DNA of 64,000 bases from Leifsonia shinshuensis (GCF_014217625.1 NZ_CP043641.1:3968001-4032000), one strand, 5' to 3'; counted from the first letter of the stretch, positions 1-9,648 are shown. A program made the numbers and translations. Notes: generated by a model from the letters alone, not told the origin.

Positions 1-161
1 GCGCCGGCCTGATCGAGCTGAGCCGGCACGACTTCGACCTCATCCGGAGCCAGCTGCGGCACACCCCGGGGGAGCAGCGGCCCTCCACCGCCCGCCGAGG
101 AGACGGCTCCCGTCACCCGGGGCAACACACGACGATCGCGTTCAGCGCCGGGCTACGCTGA
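1..161 (+). CDS. 3' end of an unidentified protein (partial)
   Basis: An open frame enters from the left edge (reading phase from base 3) and stops with TGA at 159-161. The visible 52 residues begin AGLIELSRHDFDLIRSQ and end in a basic, low-complexity tail. The beginning looks like genuine helical protein sequence. Too little is present to name a family. The stop lies within the likely -10 box of the next gene, so the two genes are nearly abutting on the same strand. I am only moderately sure that it is coding. Confidence 0.45.
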   Translation, partial: AGLIELSRHDFDLIRSQLRHTPGEQRPSTARRGDGSRHPGQHTTIAFSAGLR

Positions 162-165
162 GGCG

Positions 166-735
166 GTGAGTTCGCAGACCGACCCCTCGACCGTCCCCGC
201 CGCGCACCGCCAGGCCAAGTACCAGGTGCGCTTCGACTGGGCCGAGGACGGTGCGGTCGCCGTCGCGGCCGACGCCGACGTGGTCGTCTGGGTGGACGTG
301 CTGGAGGACGCGCCGACTGTGGAGGCCGCCGCGCTCCCCGGAACAGGCGCCGTGGTCGCCGCCGGCCTCGCCGACGCCCCGGCGGTCGCGCAGTGGGTCC
401 TCGACGAGCAGGTCCGCCTCGGCCGTCGCGCGATGGTCGCACTCATCGCCGCAGGAGGCTCCGCGGCCTCCGGAGGCACACGCTTCGCGGTGGAGGACCT
501 GCTCGCCGCCGGCGCGGTGGTGGACGCGCTCGCCGCTCTCGGGATCGACTACAGCTCGCCGGAGGCCGCGGCCGCCTGTGCCGCATTCACCGGGCTGCGC
601 GGCGCGGTCGCGCACCTGCTCACGGCGTCGGTCTCCGGGCAGGAGCGCATCGCCGCCGGCGCCGACCCCGCTGCGCTCGCCGCCTCCGGCAGGCTCGGCA
701 CGGTCACCGAGGTGCGGGTGCTGCGAGCCGCCTGA
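166..735 (+). CDS. 2-phosphosulfolactate phosphatase (ComB) family protein
   Basis: This 189-residue protein resembles the ComB family, which in coenzyme M-making archaea removes phosphate from 2-phosphosulfolactate. Bacterial members of unknown substrate are common in actinobacteria. The visible family features are the N-terminal VRFDWAEDGA stretch, the hydrophobic VVVWVDVLEDAPT strand, the AAGLADAPAVAQWV helix and the late GTRFAVEDLLAAGAVVDAL segment that the family keeps. The GTG start at 166 lies exactly 7 bases after a TACGCT -10-like hexamer (154-159) and has no Shine-Dalgarno sequence, which suggests a leaderless mRNA. The cellular substrate cannot be inferred. No coenzyme M genes are nearby. 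Confidence 0.7.
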   Translation: MSSQTDPSTVPAAHRQAKYQVRFDWAEDGAVAVAADADVVVWVDVLEDAPTVEAAALPGTGAVVAAGLADAPAVAQWVLDEQVRLGRRAMVALIAAGGSAASGGTRFAVEDLLAAGAVVDALAALGIDYSSPEAAAACAAFTGLRGAVAHLLTASVSGQERIAAGADPAALAASGRLGTVTEVRVLRAA

Positions 736-812
736 GCGGTGGGTATGAACTCCGGGCCGCCGGAATGATCCCGCGGAACCGGGTGTTCACTGCGATCAGG
801 AGGTTTGCATTC

Positions 813-1115
813 ATGAAAGCAGTGCTGAACGACACCGTCATCGCCGAGGCCCCGACCGAGGACCTCATCCGCATCGAGGGCAACTGGTACTTCCCACCGC
901 AGAGCGTCAACGCCGACTACCTGGTGGAGTCGGCGACCCCCTACACCTGTCCGTGGAAGGGCGAGTGCCAGTACTTCTCCGTCACGGACGGCGACGCCGT
1001 GCTCCAGGACCGCGCGTGGAGCTATCCCACGCCGTACCCGAGCTCGTTCGACCGGGTCGGCAAGGACTACAGCAACTACGTGGCGTTCTGGAAGGACGTC
1101 CGCGTCGTCGACTGA
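813..1115 (+). CDS. DUF427 domain protein
   Basis: This small soluble protein of 100 residues spans a whole DUF427 domain. Recognisable features are the N-terminal MKAVLNDTVIAEA strand, the IEGNWYFPPQSV segment and the YTCPWKGECQYFSV motif, which holds two cysteines in a compact beta-fold. The family's biochemical role is not established. The ATG at 813 is preceded by a strong AGGAGG at 798-803, with spacing of about nine bases, which rules out the longer in-frame extension upstream. The gene stands alone and ends just before a strong hairpin terminator. Confidence 0.85.
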   Translation: MKAVLNDTVIAEAPTEDLIRIEGNWYFPPQSVNADYLVESATPYTCPWKGECQYFSVTDGDAVLQDRAWSYPTPYPSSFDRVGKDYSNYVAFWKDVRVVD

Positions 1116-1133
1116 CACACGCGATGACTCGTG

Positions 1134-1160
1134 AAGGGCGGTCCGATCCGGACCGCCCTT
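1134..1160 (+). terminator. Intrinsic-type terminator hairpin after the DUF427 gene
   Basis: A perfect 12-bp inverted repeat (AAGGGCGGTCCG, 1134-1145, and its complement at 1149-1160) has a 3-base loop and ends in TT. It sits 18 bases after the DUF427 stop. Confidence 0.8.
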
Positions 1161-1339
1161 CGCCGTCTCTGGCTCAACCCCCTCCAGCAGTGTCCGCTTT
1201 TTGGGGGACTGTCCCTCGAAAACGGGGTACAAAGTAGCTTCCTACCGAGCGGTCGGAATCGATAGAAAGGTAGTGCGAGAGAACCTTCCGGGACCCGAAC
1301 CGGGAGGCGCGCGAGGGCTGCCAGAGCCCGTCCTTCGGC
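1161..1339 (+). other. Leader region of the giant surface-protein gene
   Basis: These 180 bases between the terminator and the GTG start of the surface protein contain no gene. They hold a TACAAAGT stretch at 1228-1235 that could be a -10 element, although no good -35 is visible. A small GGGCT/AGCCC hairpin (1315-1329) ends 10 bases before the start codon. No clear ribosome binding site is visible. The promoter assignment is weak. Confidence 0.3.
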
Positions 1340-4300
1340 GTGCGAACCCGAGCTCTCGCGTACCCGAAACCGAGCGCCTTGCTTCGTCGTGTCCTTCAGC
1401 ATGCCCGCACCACGTTCCGCAGCTCCACCGATGGCCGCAGCAGGCCGCCCGCGCATCGCGCGAACCGTCGGGGAGCCTCCGCCGTCGCACCGCGGCTGAG
1501 GCTCCTCGGGGCGGTGGCGGCGGCCACGGTCCTCGCCCTCGTGGGCGGTGGACTCGTCGCCTCGCCCGCGCTCGCGGACACCGCGGCTCTCACGGTCGAC
1601 AAGACCGTCGGCGACGGTCTCAAGGCACTCACCGTCACGCCCGGCGCCGAGTTCACGTACTCCATCCAGGTCGGCTGCGACGACAACGACTGCGTGGACG
1701 CGAAGCTTGTGGACACGCTCCCGGCCGAGTTCGCCGGGTTCGGCATCCTGGACACCAGCGTCCAGCCGAGCTCGAAGCCCGCGACCAAGACCCTCACCGG
1801 CTGCACAGACACCGTGACCGCGTCCTGCACGCTCACCGTCGTGTTCTCCGAGCCGGTCACCGGCGGCGTCGGCATCCCGGCGGGCGGAACCTACCTGGTC
1901 ACGGTCACGCTCAAGGTCCCGCAGGGCCTCACGCCGCAGTCTCCCGCGGTGAACCACGCCGTCACGAATACGGCGGTCGGCACGTTCGCCGGCTCGGCCA
2001 CCCCCGTCACGAGCAGCGCCGACGTGACGGTGAATGTGCCCACCTCGGTGGATGTCGCGGTCGGCAAGACCTGGACCCCCGCCGGCCAGCAGTACCTTCC
2101 CGGCGCTCAGTCGACCGTCTCCCTCACGGCGCAGAACGCGTCCAACGTCCCCGCCGCCACCCTGACCCTGCAGGATCCGGCCACCGCCGCCGACGCGGCG
2201 ACCGCGCTCGACGCGGCCAACCCGTTCGCGCTGGTCGACTTCGCCGGCTTCGGCGGCGTGGTGCTGCCGCAGGGCGCGACGACGGTGCAGGTCGACGCGT
2301 ACGTCGAGGACCAGTCCACCGGCGCTTGGGCCTGGCAGACCGGCCCTCCGGCCGTCCCTGCGGCGATCGCGCTCCCCGCCGGCGTGCAGAACTCCGATGT
2401 CGGCGGCCTCCGCTTCACCTTCGCCGGCCCGGACGGGACCGCCCTGACTGCGGGAGGCTCCGCCGGCTCGGTCGGCGTGCTCGTCGCTCAGCGTGCCACC
2501 AACCGTCAGACCGGCGCCGCCCTCGTCACCGGCGCGAGCGTGACCAACAAGGTCGCCGCCACCGTCGACGTGCAGAACCAGACGCCCGTGACCAAGACCG
2601 CCACCGCCCCGTTCGCGGTCGGCGGCCTCACCGTCGCCGTCACGCCGGGCAAGCAGATCGCACCCGCGCGCATCCCGGCCGGCACCACCGCCACGGCGAC
2701 CGTCTCGGGCAAGAACGCTTCCAACGGCCCGCTCGACTCGCTCACCCTCTCCGACCTCGGCTACTTCACCGACACCCTCCGGTTCGGCGGCTTCGCGGCC
2801 GGGATCTCGTACCCGGCCGGCGCGACCGGAGCGCAGGTGGTCTGGCACTTCTCGGACGGCTCCACGCAGGCGGCTGCGTTCGCAGACGGCGCCACCCCGG
2901 CGACGCCGACCGCCCCGGCCGGCGCGCACCTGACCGGGCTGGAGGTCGCCTTCACCGGGGCGATCGCCGCGGGAACCGTCGCGACGGCGCAGTTCCTGAT
3001 CGCGCCGACCTCGGACTTCGCCGCCGTCGGCGCGCACGTGGACACCACCAACACGCTCACGGTCACCGGCGTCAACGCCGCCGGCACGGCGAGTAAGCAG
3101 GCCACCGCGCCGCTCTCCGTGTTCTACCCGGACATCGAGCTGACCCTGAACAAGACGATCACGCCGTCCGCGCCGGTCTCGCCCGGGTCGACCGTGACCG
3201 CGCAGCTGCCTGCGACGACGTCCAGCGACTCCGCCTACGTGCGGCCGACCAGCATCGTGATCGAGGACGTCTACCGCCCGGGCGTCGCGAACGACTTCTT
3301 CAACGGGTTCGACCCGATCGCCATCGCGCCGACCCAGGTGCTGAAAGGCTCGACCCTGCAGGTCGAGTACACGACCGACGGCAGCACCTGGACGAGCCTT
3401 GCCACGGTCGATGCGACCGCCGCGGCGCAGATCTACCGCGCGGCCAGCCTCCCAGCCGGCGTGACCGGCCTGCGCTTCACCTTCGCGGACCCGGACGGCT
3501 TCGCCCAGGGCACCACGGTGCGCCCGTCGATCACGGGCCAGGCCCGCGCGACCCTCCGCGACGGCAGCGGCGCCACCGCGGTCGCCGGAGGCGCGGCCTC
3601 CACATACACGAACCACGCGGTCGCGGACACGCAGGGCTCGGTCGACGGCGCCGTCGTCACCGGCGCGCAGGTGACGGCCGACGCGAACGCCAAGATCCAG
3701 TCGAGCACCGGCGGCGCCGGCTCGCTCGGGATCGCCAAGAAGTGGACGAAGACCGACCTCACCGGAGACGTGACCGATCTGCCGTCGCAGTCCGGCGACC
3801 AGGCCGGCACGGTCCTGAGCTGGGGCGTCACCGGCACCGGCTACGGCTCGGTGACTCTGACCGACCCGGCCGGCGACCCCGCGCATCCCGAGTCGACCGT
3901 CTTCCAGTCGTTCGACCTGCTGCGCGTCGCCCCCATCTCCTTCACGGCCGATCCCGCGTTCCAGTGGGACACGGTCGGCTCCGTCCAGCTGTTCCGCGGC
4001 GGCGCCTGGGTGACCGTCGCTGCGCCGTCGGGAGGCTGGAAGAACAGCTCGGGCTTCGTCGGCTACACCCTCACCGCGGCGGAGACCGCCGACACCACCG
4101 GCGTGCGGATCACCATCGTGCCCGACGACGCCGCGCGTGCCGACGCCACCGATCCGACGGCGCCTCCGGCCGGTTCCGGCGTCGCGACCGTCGCGTTCGG
4201 CCAGTCCCGCCCGATCGGCCTGATCTGGCAGCTCCGCAACGTGCAGCGCGTTCCCGCCGACCCGGCGCACCCGTGGGTGACGGAGGGCACGGCCGCCTCG

Positions 4301-7300
4301 ATCGACAACGTCGCGCAGGCCGACGGCGTGCAGGGCGGGACGCCGGTGCCGCCGGTCACCGGCCACGACACCGTCGCGCTGATCGACCAGCCGCCCGCGG
4401 TGAGCCTGACCAAGACCAGCTCGCGCTCGACCGTCGTGGTGCCGCACCTCGGCGACGTCGACCCGGCCGACTACCCGACGAACACCTTCACGCTCACGGC
4501 ACAGAACACCGCGACCTCCCGGGCTTCGTACGTGCGGGTGACCGACCCGTCGCCGTGCGACGCGGGCGCCGAGACCGCGTGCCTGTCCGGGCCGTCGGCC
4601 TGGGGAGCCGACCCGTTCGCCGGCGCGACCTACAGCGACGCCAACGCGTTCGAGCGGCTCGACCTGACGCGCATCTCGTTCACGGTCCCGGCGGCTCAGG
4701 TGGACTCGGACGCCTCGCTCGTGACGCTCTGGCACCGCGCCGCGGACGGCACGACCACGACCTCGGTCGTCTCGCTGCGGACAGCGGCAGGGCTCGCCGC
4801 GAGCGACCTCGCGGACGTCGTCGGCGTCAGCGTCGTCTACCAGGGCACGTCGCCGCAGACCACGGGAGGCACCATCGCCTCCGGTCAGTCGCTGGTCATG
4901 TCGCTCGACACGCGCGTCCGCGCGGTCGCGCGCAGCACCGGGGCGGCGGTCACCGCGTTCCGCATCGACAACCACGCCTTCGCCCAGGGCTACGACCCGG
5001 TGCTGTTCCCGAGCGGCCAGGGCTCGCAGCCGTATGCGTCCTCGGACGCGTCGCTGAGCCTGACCACCGGCGCCCTCGGCGTCACCGCGGGCAAGTCGAT
5101 CTCGCCGAGCACGCTCCTGGAGCGCGACCGCAACGCCCCCGTCACCGTCACGCTGACCGCGACCCCGGGAGCGGCGACGGCGGCGACGCACCAGGTGGTC
5201 ATCACGGACGACGACCCGGCGTTCTGGAACCGCTTCGCGCTGACCGGGCTGAGCGCGGGCGACGTGACGCTCCCGGCGGGCGCCGACCAGGTCCGCGTCG
5301 ACGCGCAGACCGGGGGCGGCAGCACCTGGATCATCGGCACGCCGGCCGCGACCGCGAGCCTGCCGACCGCGGCGGTCGGGCAGGTGACCGGCCTCCGGTT
5401 CACCTTCCTCCGCGCCGACGGCGCCCTGCTCAGCCGTTCGGCGGTGCCGGCCGGCTTCACCGCGACCGTGGTGCTGCACGTCGCGCTGCTCGGGGTCGCC
5501 CGGGACGGCTCGGCCATCCCGTTCCCCGGCACGGTCACCGACACCGTTCAGACGCTCAGCCACCGCACGGACGCGCCGCCGGTCTACGCCGACGCGTCGG
5601 CGGGCGCCGCGGCGAGCATGACGCTCGCCCCGGGCACGGCCTCACTCGACGTCTCGAAGACGCCGCTCAACAACGTGCACACCGTGTCGGTCGGCGACAC
5701 CGTGCCCTGGACGCTGACCTTCGCCGCCACCGGGACCGGCTACCTCGACCTCACCGGGCTGACCGACACCCTCCCCGCCTCCCTGGCCTGGGACGGCGAG
5801 GCGCCGACGTTCTCGACGAGCGCCGGTGGGACGCTGTCGACCACGCCGACCGTGGCGTACGACGCCGCGAGCGGACGGTTCGGACTGACCTGGCCGGCCG
5901 GAGGCGCCCGGATGTCGCCGGGCGAGCGCTTCACGGTCGTCCTCGGCCTCATCCTGAAGCCGGGCCTCGCCGCCGGCGACCGCGCGACCAACCGGTTCGT
6001 CGTCTCGACCGTCCAGAGCCTCACGGCCTGCACCAACGGCTCGGGCAACGGGCAGGGCGTGCTGAGCGGTCTCCCGGCCACCCAGTGCGGCACGACCAAC
6101 TACGTGCAGCCGGTCACCGGTCCGTCCCTGTACACGACCAAGGGCGTGCAGGGCGACGTCGTCGGGCGCACCGTCTCCGGCGCCGTCAACCTGACCTCGC
6201 CGGCCGCGACCTGCGCGACCGACGCGAACGGCTACTACGCCTCGCCGTGCGTCGCGAACACGGTCGTCGGCGGGACCGACCAGTGGCGGCTCAACGCCCT
6301 CAACACCGGGACCGTCGACTACACCTCCCTCGTGTTCGTCGACCCGCTGCCGACCGTCGGCGACCGGATGCTCGCCACGGGCGGCGCGCGCGGCTCGACC
6401 TTCCGGCCCGTCTTCGACGGCGCCTCCGGCGTGACCGTGCAGGACGTCCCGGCGGGCACGGCCGTGAGCTGGGAGGTCACCACCGAGCCGGGCGTCTGTC
6501 TGTCCGGGACCGCCACGGCCTGGCCGACCGACCCGACCTGTGGATCGCACCCGTCGTCCTGGACGGCGTCCGGGGCGTTCACCGGCGACTGGGCCGACGT
6601 CACCGGCATCCGCGTGACGCTCGACTTCGGCGCGACCACGGCCGGCGCCCTCCGTGGCGGTGAGGGCGCGACGGTGCTCTATCGCACCGTGGACCGTCCC
6701 GCGACCGCCACGGCGCCGGACGGGGCCCCGGTCTCACTGCCTGCCGCCGGTGCCTCCCCGGCCGTCGCGTGGAACCAGTTCGGCGCGACCGCGGCCCTCG
6801 TCGGCGGCGGCAGTGTGCGCCGGGCTCCGGTGAAGGCCGGCGTCACCATCGCGACAGGGCCGCTCCAGGTCGACAAGGTCGTGACCGGCGCCGCCGCCTC
6901 CGCCGCACCCGACGAGTTCGGCGCGGACATCGCCTGCACGGTCGCCGGAGTCCCGGTCGACCTGGGCGCCGCGGCGCACACCCTGCTGGAGCGGAGCGCA
7001 GGCTTCACCGCGCGGCTCGACGGCCTCCCGATCGGCGCCGACTGCACGGTGGCCGAGTCGGGCGCGGCCGGCGGCTACGGGGAGGCGTCCCGCGCGATCG
7101 CGAACGGCAGCGTGCACATCGCGGCCGGGGCGACCCAGGGCACTGTGCCGTCCGGCCAGGTCACGACGATCACCAACACGTTCGAGTACGGCCGCCTGGA
7201 GCTCGCCAAGCGCGCGTCGGACGCCGTCGTCGGACTGGACCAGCCCGTCACGTACACGGTCACCGTCACCAACATCGGCGCGCTCGACGCGACGGGGTTC

Positions 7301-7708
7301 GACGTGGTCGACACCCTCCCCGCCGGCGCGACGTTCGTCTCCGCCGACCAGGGCGGGACGCTCAGCGGCGGGAAGGTCACCTGGAACGTCGCGAGCCTGG
7401 CGAAGGGCGCCAGCCTCGACCTCCACGTGGTCGTGACCTACGCAGCCTCGGGCTACCCGGTCAACGGCGTCACGGTGACCACCCCGCCGGTGGGGCCGTG
7501 GCAGCCGCCGGCGGTCGACGGACCGTGCACGTCGGACCCGGCGTCGGCCTGCGCGACGATCTACGTCGACCCGCCTGCGCCGGCCGCGCCCGCGGGGGAC
7601 CTGGCGAAGACCGGCAGCGCAGGCGACTACCTGCTCGTCGCGTTCTGGGCCGGCCTGCTCGTCCTGGCCGGGGCCGCACTGGTCGGCCGGCGCCGCCGCC
7701 GGGCCTGA
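1340..7708 (+). CDS. Giant sortase-anchored surface protein with DUF11-like repeats
   Basis: This 2122-residue secreted protein is probably attached to the cell wall. It has a long basic N-terminal region, then a hydrophobic signal segment (about residues 53-75) ending in ASPALA near residue 79. The body is made of Thr/Ala/Gly-rich beta-sandwich repeats in which a strand such as LTLNKTITPS or LDVSKTPLNN starts each unit, as in DUF11-type domains. A DUF5979-like unit begins near residue 1840 and a canonical DUF11 unit spans about 1950-2060. The end is a sortase signal: LAKTG at 2088-2092, a hydrophobic helix and an RRRRR tail. An adhesin or S-layer-like role is inferred. No sortase gene is in the window. 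The GTG start is the best available but lacks a clear ribosome site, and the n-region is unusually long, so the start is uncertain. Confidence 0.85.
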   Translation: MRTRALAYPKPSALLRRVLQHARTTFRSSTDGRSRPPAHRANRRGASAVAPRLRLLGAVAAATVLALVGGGLVASPALADTAALTVDKTVGDGLKALTVTPGAEFTYSIQVGCDDNDCVDAKLVDTLPAEFAGFGILDTSVQPSSKPATKTLTGCTDTVTASCTLTVVFSEPVTGGVGIPAGGTYLVTVTLKVPQGLTPQSPAVNHAVTNTAVGTFAGSATPVTSSADVTVNVPTSVDVAVGKTWTPAGQQYLPGAQSTVSLTAQNASNVPAATLTLQDPATAADAATALDAANPFALVDFAGFGGVVLPQGATTVQVDAYVEDQSTGAWAWQTGPPAVPAAIALPAGVQNSDVGGLRFTFAGPDGTALTAGGSAGSVGVLVAQRATNRQTGAALVTGASVTNKVAATVDVQNQTPVTKTATAPFAVGGLTVAVTPGKQIAPARIPAGTTATATVSGKNASNGPLDSLTLSDLGYFTDTLRFGGFAAGISYPAGATGAQVVWHFSDGSTQAAAFADGATPATPTAPAGAHLTGLEVAFTGAIAAGTVATAQFLIAPTSDFAAVGAHVDTTNTLTVTGVNAAGTASKQATAPLSVFYPDIELTLNKTITPSAPVSPGSTVTAQLPATTSSDSAYVRPTSIVIEDVYRPGVANDFFNGFDPIAIAPTQVLKGSTLQVEYTTDGSTWTSLATVDATAAAQIYRAASLPAGVTGLRFTFADPDGFAQGTTVRPSITGQARATLRDGSGATAVAGGAASTYTNHAVADTQGSVDGAVVTGAQVTADANAKIQSSTGGAGSLGIAKKWTKTDLTGDVTDLPSQSGDQAGTVLSWGVTGTGYGSVTLTDPAGDPAHPESTVFQSFDLLRVAPISFTADPAFQWDTVGSVQLFRGGAWVTVAAPSGGWKNSSGFVGYTLTAAETADTTGVRITIVPDDAARADATDPTAPPAGSGVATVAFGQSRPIGLIWQLRNVQRVPADPAHPWVTEGTAASIDNVAQADGVQGGTPVPPVTGHDTVALIDQPPAVSLTKTSSRSTVVVPHLGDVDPADYPTNTFTLTAQNTATSRASYVRVTDPSPCDAGAETACLSGPSAWGADPFAGATYSDANAFERLDLTRISFTVPAAQVDSDASLVTLWHRAADGTTTTSVVSLRTAAGLAASDLADVVGVSVVYQGTSPQTTGGTIASGQSLVMSLDTRVRAVARSTGAAVTAFRIDNHAFAQGYDPVLFPSGQGSQPYASSDASLSLTTGALGVTAGKSISPSTLLERDRNAPVTVTLTATPGAATAATHQVVITDDDPAFWNRFALTGLSAGDVTLPAGADQVRVDAQTGGGSTWIIGTPAATASLPTAAVGQVTGLRFTFLRADGALLSRSAVPAGFTATVVLHVALLGVARDGSAIPFPGTVTDTVQTLSHRTDAPPVYADASAGAAASMTLAPGTASLDVSKTPLNNVHTVSVGDTVPWTLTFAATGTGYLDLTGLTDTLPASLAWDGEAPTFSTSAGGTLSTTPTVAYDAASGRFGLTWPAGGARMSPGERFTVVLGLILKPGLAAGDRATNRFVVSTVQSLTACTNGSGNGQGVLSGLPATQCGTTNYVQPVTGPSLYTTKGVQGDVVGRTVSGAVNLTSPAATCATDANGYYASPCVANTVVGGTDQWRLNALNTGTVDYTSLVFVDPLPTVGDRMLATGGARGSTFRPVFDGASGVTVQDVPAGTAVSWEVTTEPGVCLSGTATAWPTDPTCGSHPSSWTASGAFTGDWADVTGIRVTLDFGATTAGALRGGEGATVLYRTVDRPATATAPDGAPVSLPAAGASPAVAWNQFGATAALVGGGSVRRAPVKAGVTIATGPLQVDKVVTGAAASAAPDEFGADIACTVAGVPVDLGAAAHTLLERSAGFTARLDGLPIGADCTVAESGAAGGYGEASRAIANGSVHIAAGATQGTVPSGQVTTITNTFEYGRLELAKRASDAVVGLDQPVTYTVTVTNIGALDATGFDVVDTLPAGATFVSADQGGTLSGGKVTWNVASLAKGASLDLHVVVTYAASGYPVNGVTVTTPPVGPWQPPAVDGPCTSDPASACATIYVDPPAPAAPAGDLAKTGSAGDYLLVAFWAGLLVLAGAALVGRRRRRA

Positions 7709-7718
7709 CCCTGACGGT

Positions 7719-7758
7719 CGGGACCTCCGCCTCCGCTCGGTCGGAGGCGGCGGTCCCG
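7719..7758 (+). terminator. Terminator hairpin after the surface-protein gene
   Basis: A 17-bp stem with one mismatch pairs 7719-7735 (CGGGACCTCCGCCTCCG) with 7742-7758 across a 6-base loop, 11 bases after the surface-protein stop. It lacks a clear T tract, as is usual in high-GC actinobacteria. Confidence 0.7.
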
Positions 7759-7798
7759 GACCGGCCGGCGGGGGAGACCGCGGGCTAGCATGGGCGGC

Positions 7799-9004
7799 GT
7801 GAGGGGAGGCACGATGCGTCGCTCCCGGTCCGTCCTGGCCGCGACCGCGCTCGCCGCTGCGATGGCGCTGGCCGCCTGCGCCGGGCCGCAGCCCGCGCCG
7901 ACGGCCACCCGCACGGCCTCCTCCGCGCCGCGGCCCACCTACAGCGGCGCGCCTCCGTTCGCCGCGATCCCGTGGCAGCCGGGCACGACGACGACCGTGC
8001 TGGAGAAGGGCCTGGACGCGCCCTGGTCGGTCGTCCCGCTGCCCAGCGGTTCGGCGCTGATCAGCGAGCGCGACTCCGGGAAGGTCGTCGAGCGCCTGCC
8101 GTCCGGCGGCCTCCGCGACGTCGGCGCCGTGCCGGGGAGCGTGCACCTGGGGGAGGGTGGCCTGCTCGGGCTCGCCGTCCCGCCCGGCTCGACCCCGCCG
8201 TACCTCTACGCCTACGAGACCACCCGCTCCGACAACCGCGTCGTCCGGCTGCCGCTCAGCGGTGTTCCCGGGTCGTACGCGCTCGGCGCGCCGGAGCCGG
8301 TCCTCACCGGCATCCCGCGTGCCGCCAACCACGACGGCGGTCGGCTCGCCTTCGGCCCGGACGGCATGCTCTACGTCACCACCGGCGACGCCGCGAACCC
8401 CGCGAACGCACAGGACCTCTCCTCGCTCGGCGGGAAGATCCTCCGGATCACCCCCGAAGGGCAGGTGCCGCACGACAATCCGTTCCCCGGCTCGCCGGTC
8501 TGGTCCTACGGCCACCGCAACGTGCAGGGAATCGGCTGGGACGCCCACGGCACGATGTGGGCGAGCGAGCTCGGCCTGAACACCTGGGACGAGCTCAACA
8601 TCATCGTGGCGGGCGGGAACTACGGCTGGCCGGTCCACGAAGGCGTCGCGCACGACCCGAAGTACGTCGACCCGGTCGCCGAGTGGCCGCCCGGCCAGGC
8701 GAGCCCCAGCGGCCTCGCCGTCGTGGGCGACACGGTGTTCGTCGCAGCGCTGCGCGGCGAGCGGCTGTGGACGGCGTGGTCGACGGCCGGGCACGCGCCC
8801 GTCACAGTGCGCGCCTTCCTCGACGGCGACCTCGGGAGGCTGCGCGACGTGGTCGGCCGCGGCGACTCGCTGTGGCTGCTCACGAACAACACGGACGGCC
8901 GCGGATCGCCGCGCGCGGGCGACGACGAACTGGTCCAGGTGCCGCTCATCCCCGCGCAGAACACGCGGCAACCGGGACAGCGCAGGTTTGCCGACTACGC
9001 TTGA
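7799..9004 (+). CDS. PQQ-type glucose/sorbosone dehydrogenase-like lipoprotein
   Basis: This exported lipoprotein has a beta-propeller of the glucose/sorbosone dehydrogenase (GSDH) family. In that family PQQ-dependent enzymes oxidise aldose sugars outside the membrane. The N-terminus has a basic stretch, a hydrophobic core and an LAAC lipobox with the lipidated cysteine about 27 residues in. It is followed by a Pro/Thr/Ser linker. The propeller starts with LDAPWSVVPLPSGSALISER and includes the family block NHDGGRLAFGPDGMLYVTTGD and GHRNVQGIGWD. TAGCAT at 7786-7791 is a -10-like box ending 8 bases before this GTG, which suggests a leaderless transcript. ATG at 7790 and ATG at 7814 are alternative starts. 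Substrate and actual PQQ use are not shown by sequence. Confidence 0.82.
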   Translation: MRGGTMRRSRSVLAATALAAAMALAACAGPQPAPTATRTASSAPRPTYSGAPPFAAIPWQPGTTTTVLEKGLDAPWSVVPLPSGSALISERDSGKVVERLPSGGLRDVGAVPGSVHLGEGGLLGLAVPPGSTPPYLYAYETTRSDNRVVRLPLSGVPGSYALGAPEPVLTGIPRAANHDGGRLAFGPDGMLYVTTGDAANPANAQDLSSLGGKILRITPEGQVPHDNPFPGSPVWSYGHRNVQGIGWDAHGTMWASELGLNTWDELNIIVAGGNYGWPVHEGVAHDPKYVDPVAEWPPGQASPSGLAVVGDTVFVAALRGERLWTAWSTAGHAPVTVRAFLDGDLGRLRDVVGRGDSLWLLTNNTDGRGSPRAGDDELVQVPLIPAQNTRQPGQRRFADYA

Positions 9005-9005
9005 C

Positions 9006-9611
9006 GTGAACCGCACGACCTGGGAGCCGACCCTGAGCATCATCCTCGGATACGATCCGTCCACGCTGCGCGAGCGTGTCGACCTCCGCGCCGCCGACGA
9101 GCGGCTGGAAGAGCTCGGCAGCCTGCGCAGCTTGAGCGCGCTCAACGAGAAGACCGTGCTGCTGCGGCTGCTCGGCCGGCTCGACGAGGCCTACACCGTC
9201 GCGAACGAGGCGGTGCGGCAGGCGCGCTTCACCGGAGACCGGGAGCAGCTGCTCGGCGCGCGCATCCGCCGCGGCCAGGTGCTGCAGTACCAGGGCAAGT
9301 TCGATGAGGCGATCGTGGAGCTCACCGGCTGCGTCGACGAGGCACGCGGGCGCGAGTGGACCGCCCTGGAGGCGTTCGCGGTGCAGAACCGCGGCAAGGT
9401 GCATTTCGACATGCAGGAGTACGAGGCCGCGCTCTCCGACATGACGGCCGCCGTGTTCCTGCGCGAGAAGCTCGGCGCCTCCCCGGCGGAGATCGAGGGC
9501 GCGCTCACGGCGGTGGCCGTGGTGCAGCGGTTCCTGGAGGCGCAGCGCGCCGCAGCGGGCTCCGGCGCGGGGGAGACGGACGGCGGAGACGGCGTCGGAT
9601 CTCCGGCGTAG
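9006..9611 (+). CDS. Tetratricopeptide repeat protein
   Basis: This roughly 200-residue soluble protein consists of TPR-like helix pairs. Examples are RLDEAYTVANEAVRQARFTGD, then QVLQYQGKFDEAIVELTGCVDEARGREW, then GKVHFDMQEYEAALSDMTAAVFLREKLG (residue blocks roughly 55-75, 85-115 and 125-155), with the usual small residues at the packing positions. TPR proteins act as binding scaffolds, but no partner can be named. It starts 2 bases after the dehydrogenase-like gene. GTG at 9006 is preferred, and a TTG at 8988 would give an overlap. The C-terminal 20 residues are Gly/Ala-rich and probably disordered. Confidence 0.75.
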   Translation: MNRTTWEPTLSIILGYDPSTLRERVDLRAADERLEELGSLRSLSALNEKTVLLRLLGRLDEAYTVANEAVRQARFTGDREQLLGARIRRGQVLQYQGKFDEAIVELTGCVDEARGREWTALEAFAVQNRGKVHFDMQEYEAALSDMTAAVFLREKLGASPAEIEGALTAVAVVQRFLEAQRAAAGSGAGETDGGDGVGSPA

Positions 9612-9648
9612 GATTCCTGGCATGAGCCGACCAGGGAGCCCACGCTGA
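9609..9648 (+). promoter_or_regulatory. Candidate promoter and 8-codon leader ORF before the SprT-like gene
   Basis: TAGGAT at 9609-9614 is a -10-like hexamer. An ATG follows at 9622 and opens an eight-codon ORF (MSRPGSPR) whose TGA (9646-9648) overlaps the ATG of the SprT-like gene. This would be a leaderless short ORF translationally coupled to the downstream gene. It is suggestive only. Confidence 0.35.

Noticed and set aside
1076..5563. A 1495-codon open frame antisense to the giant surface-protein gene
   Set aside because: It is Arg/Gly-rich low-complexity sequence typical of the complement of high-GC coding DNA, and it shows no domain or signal.
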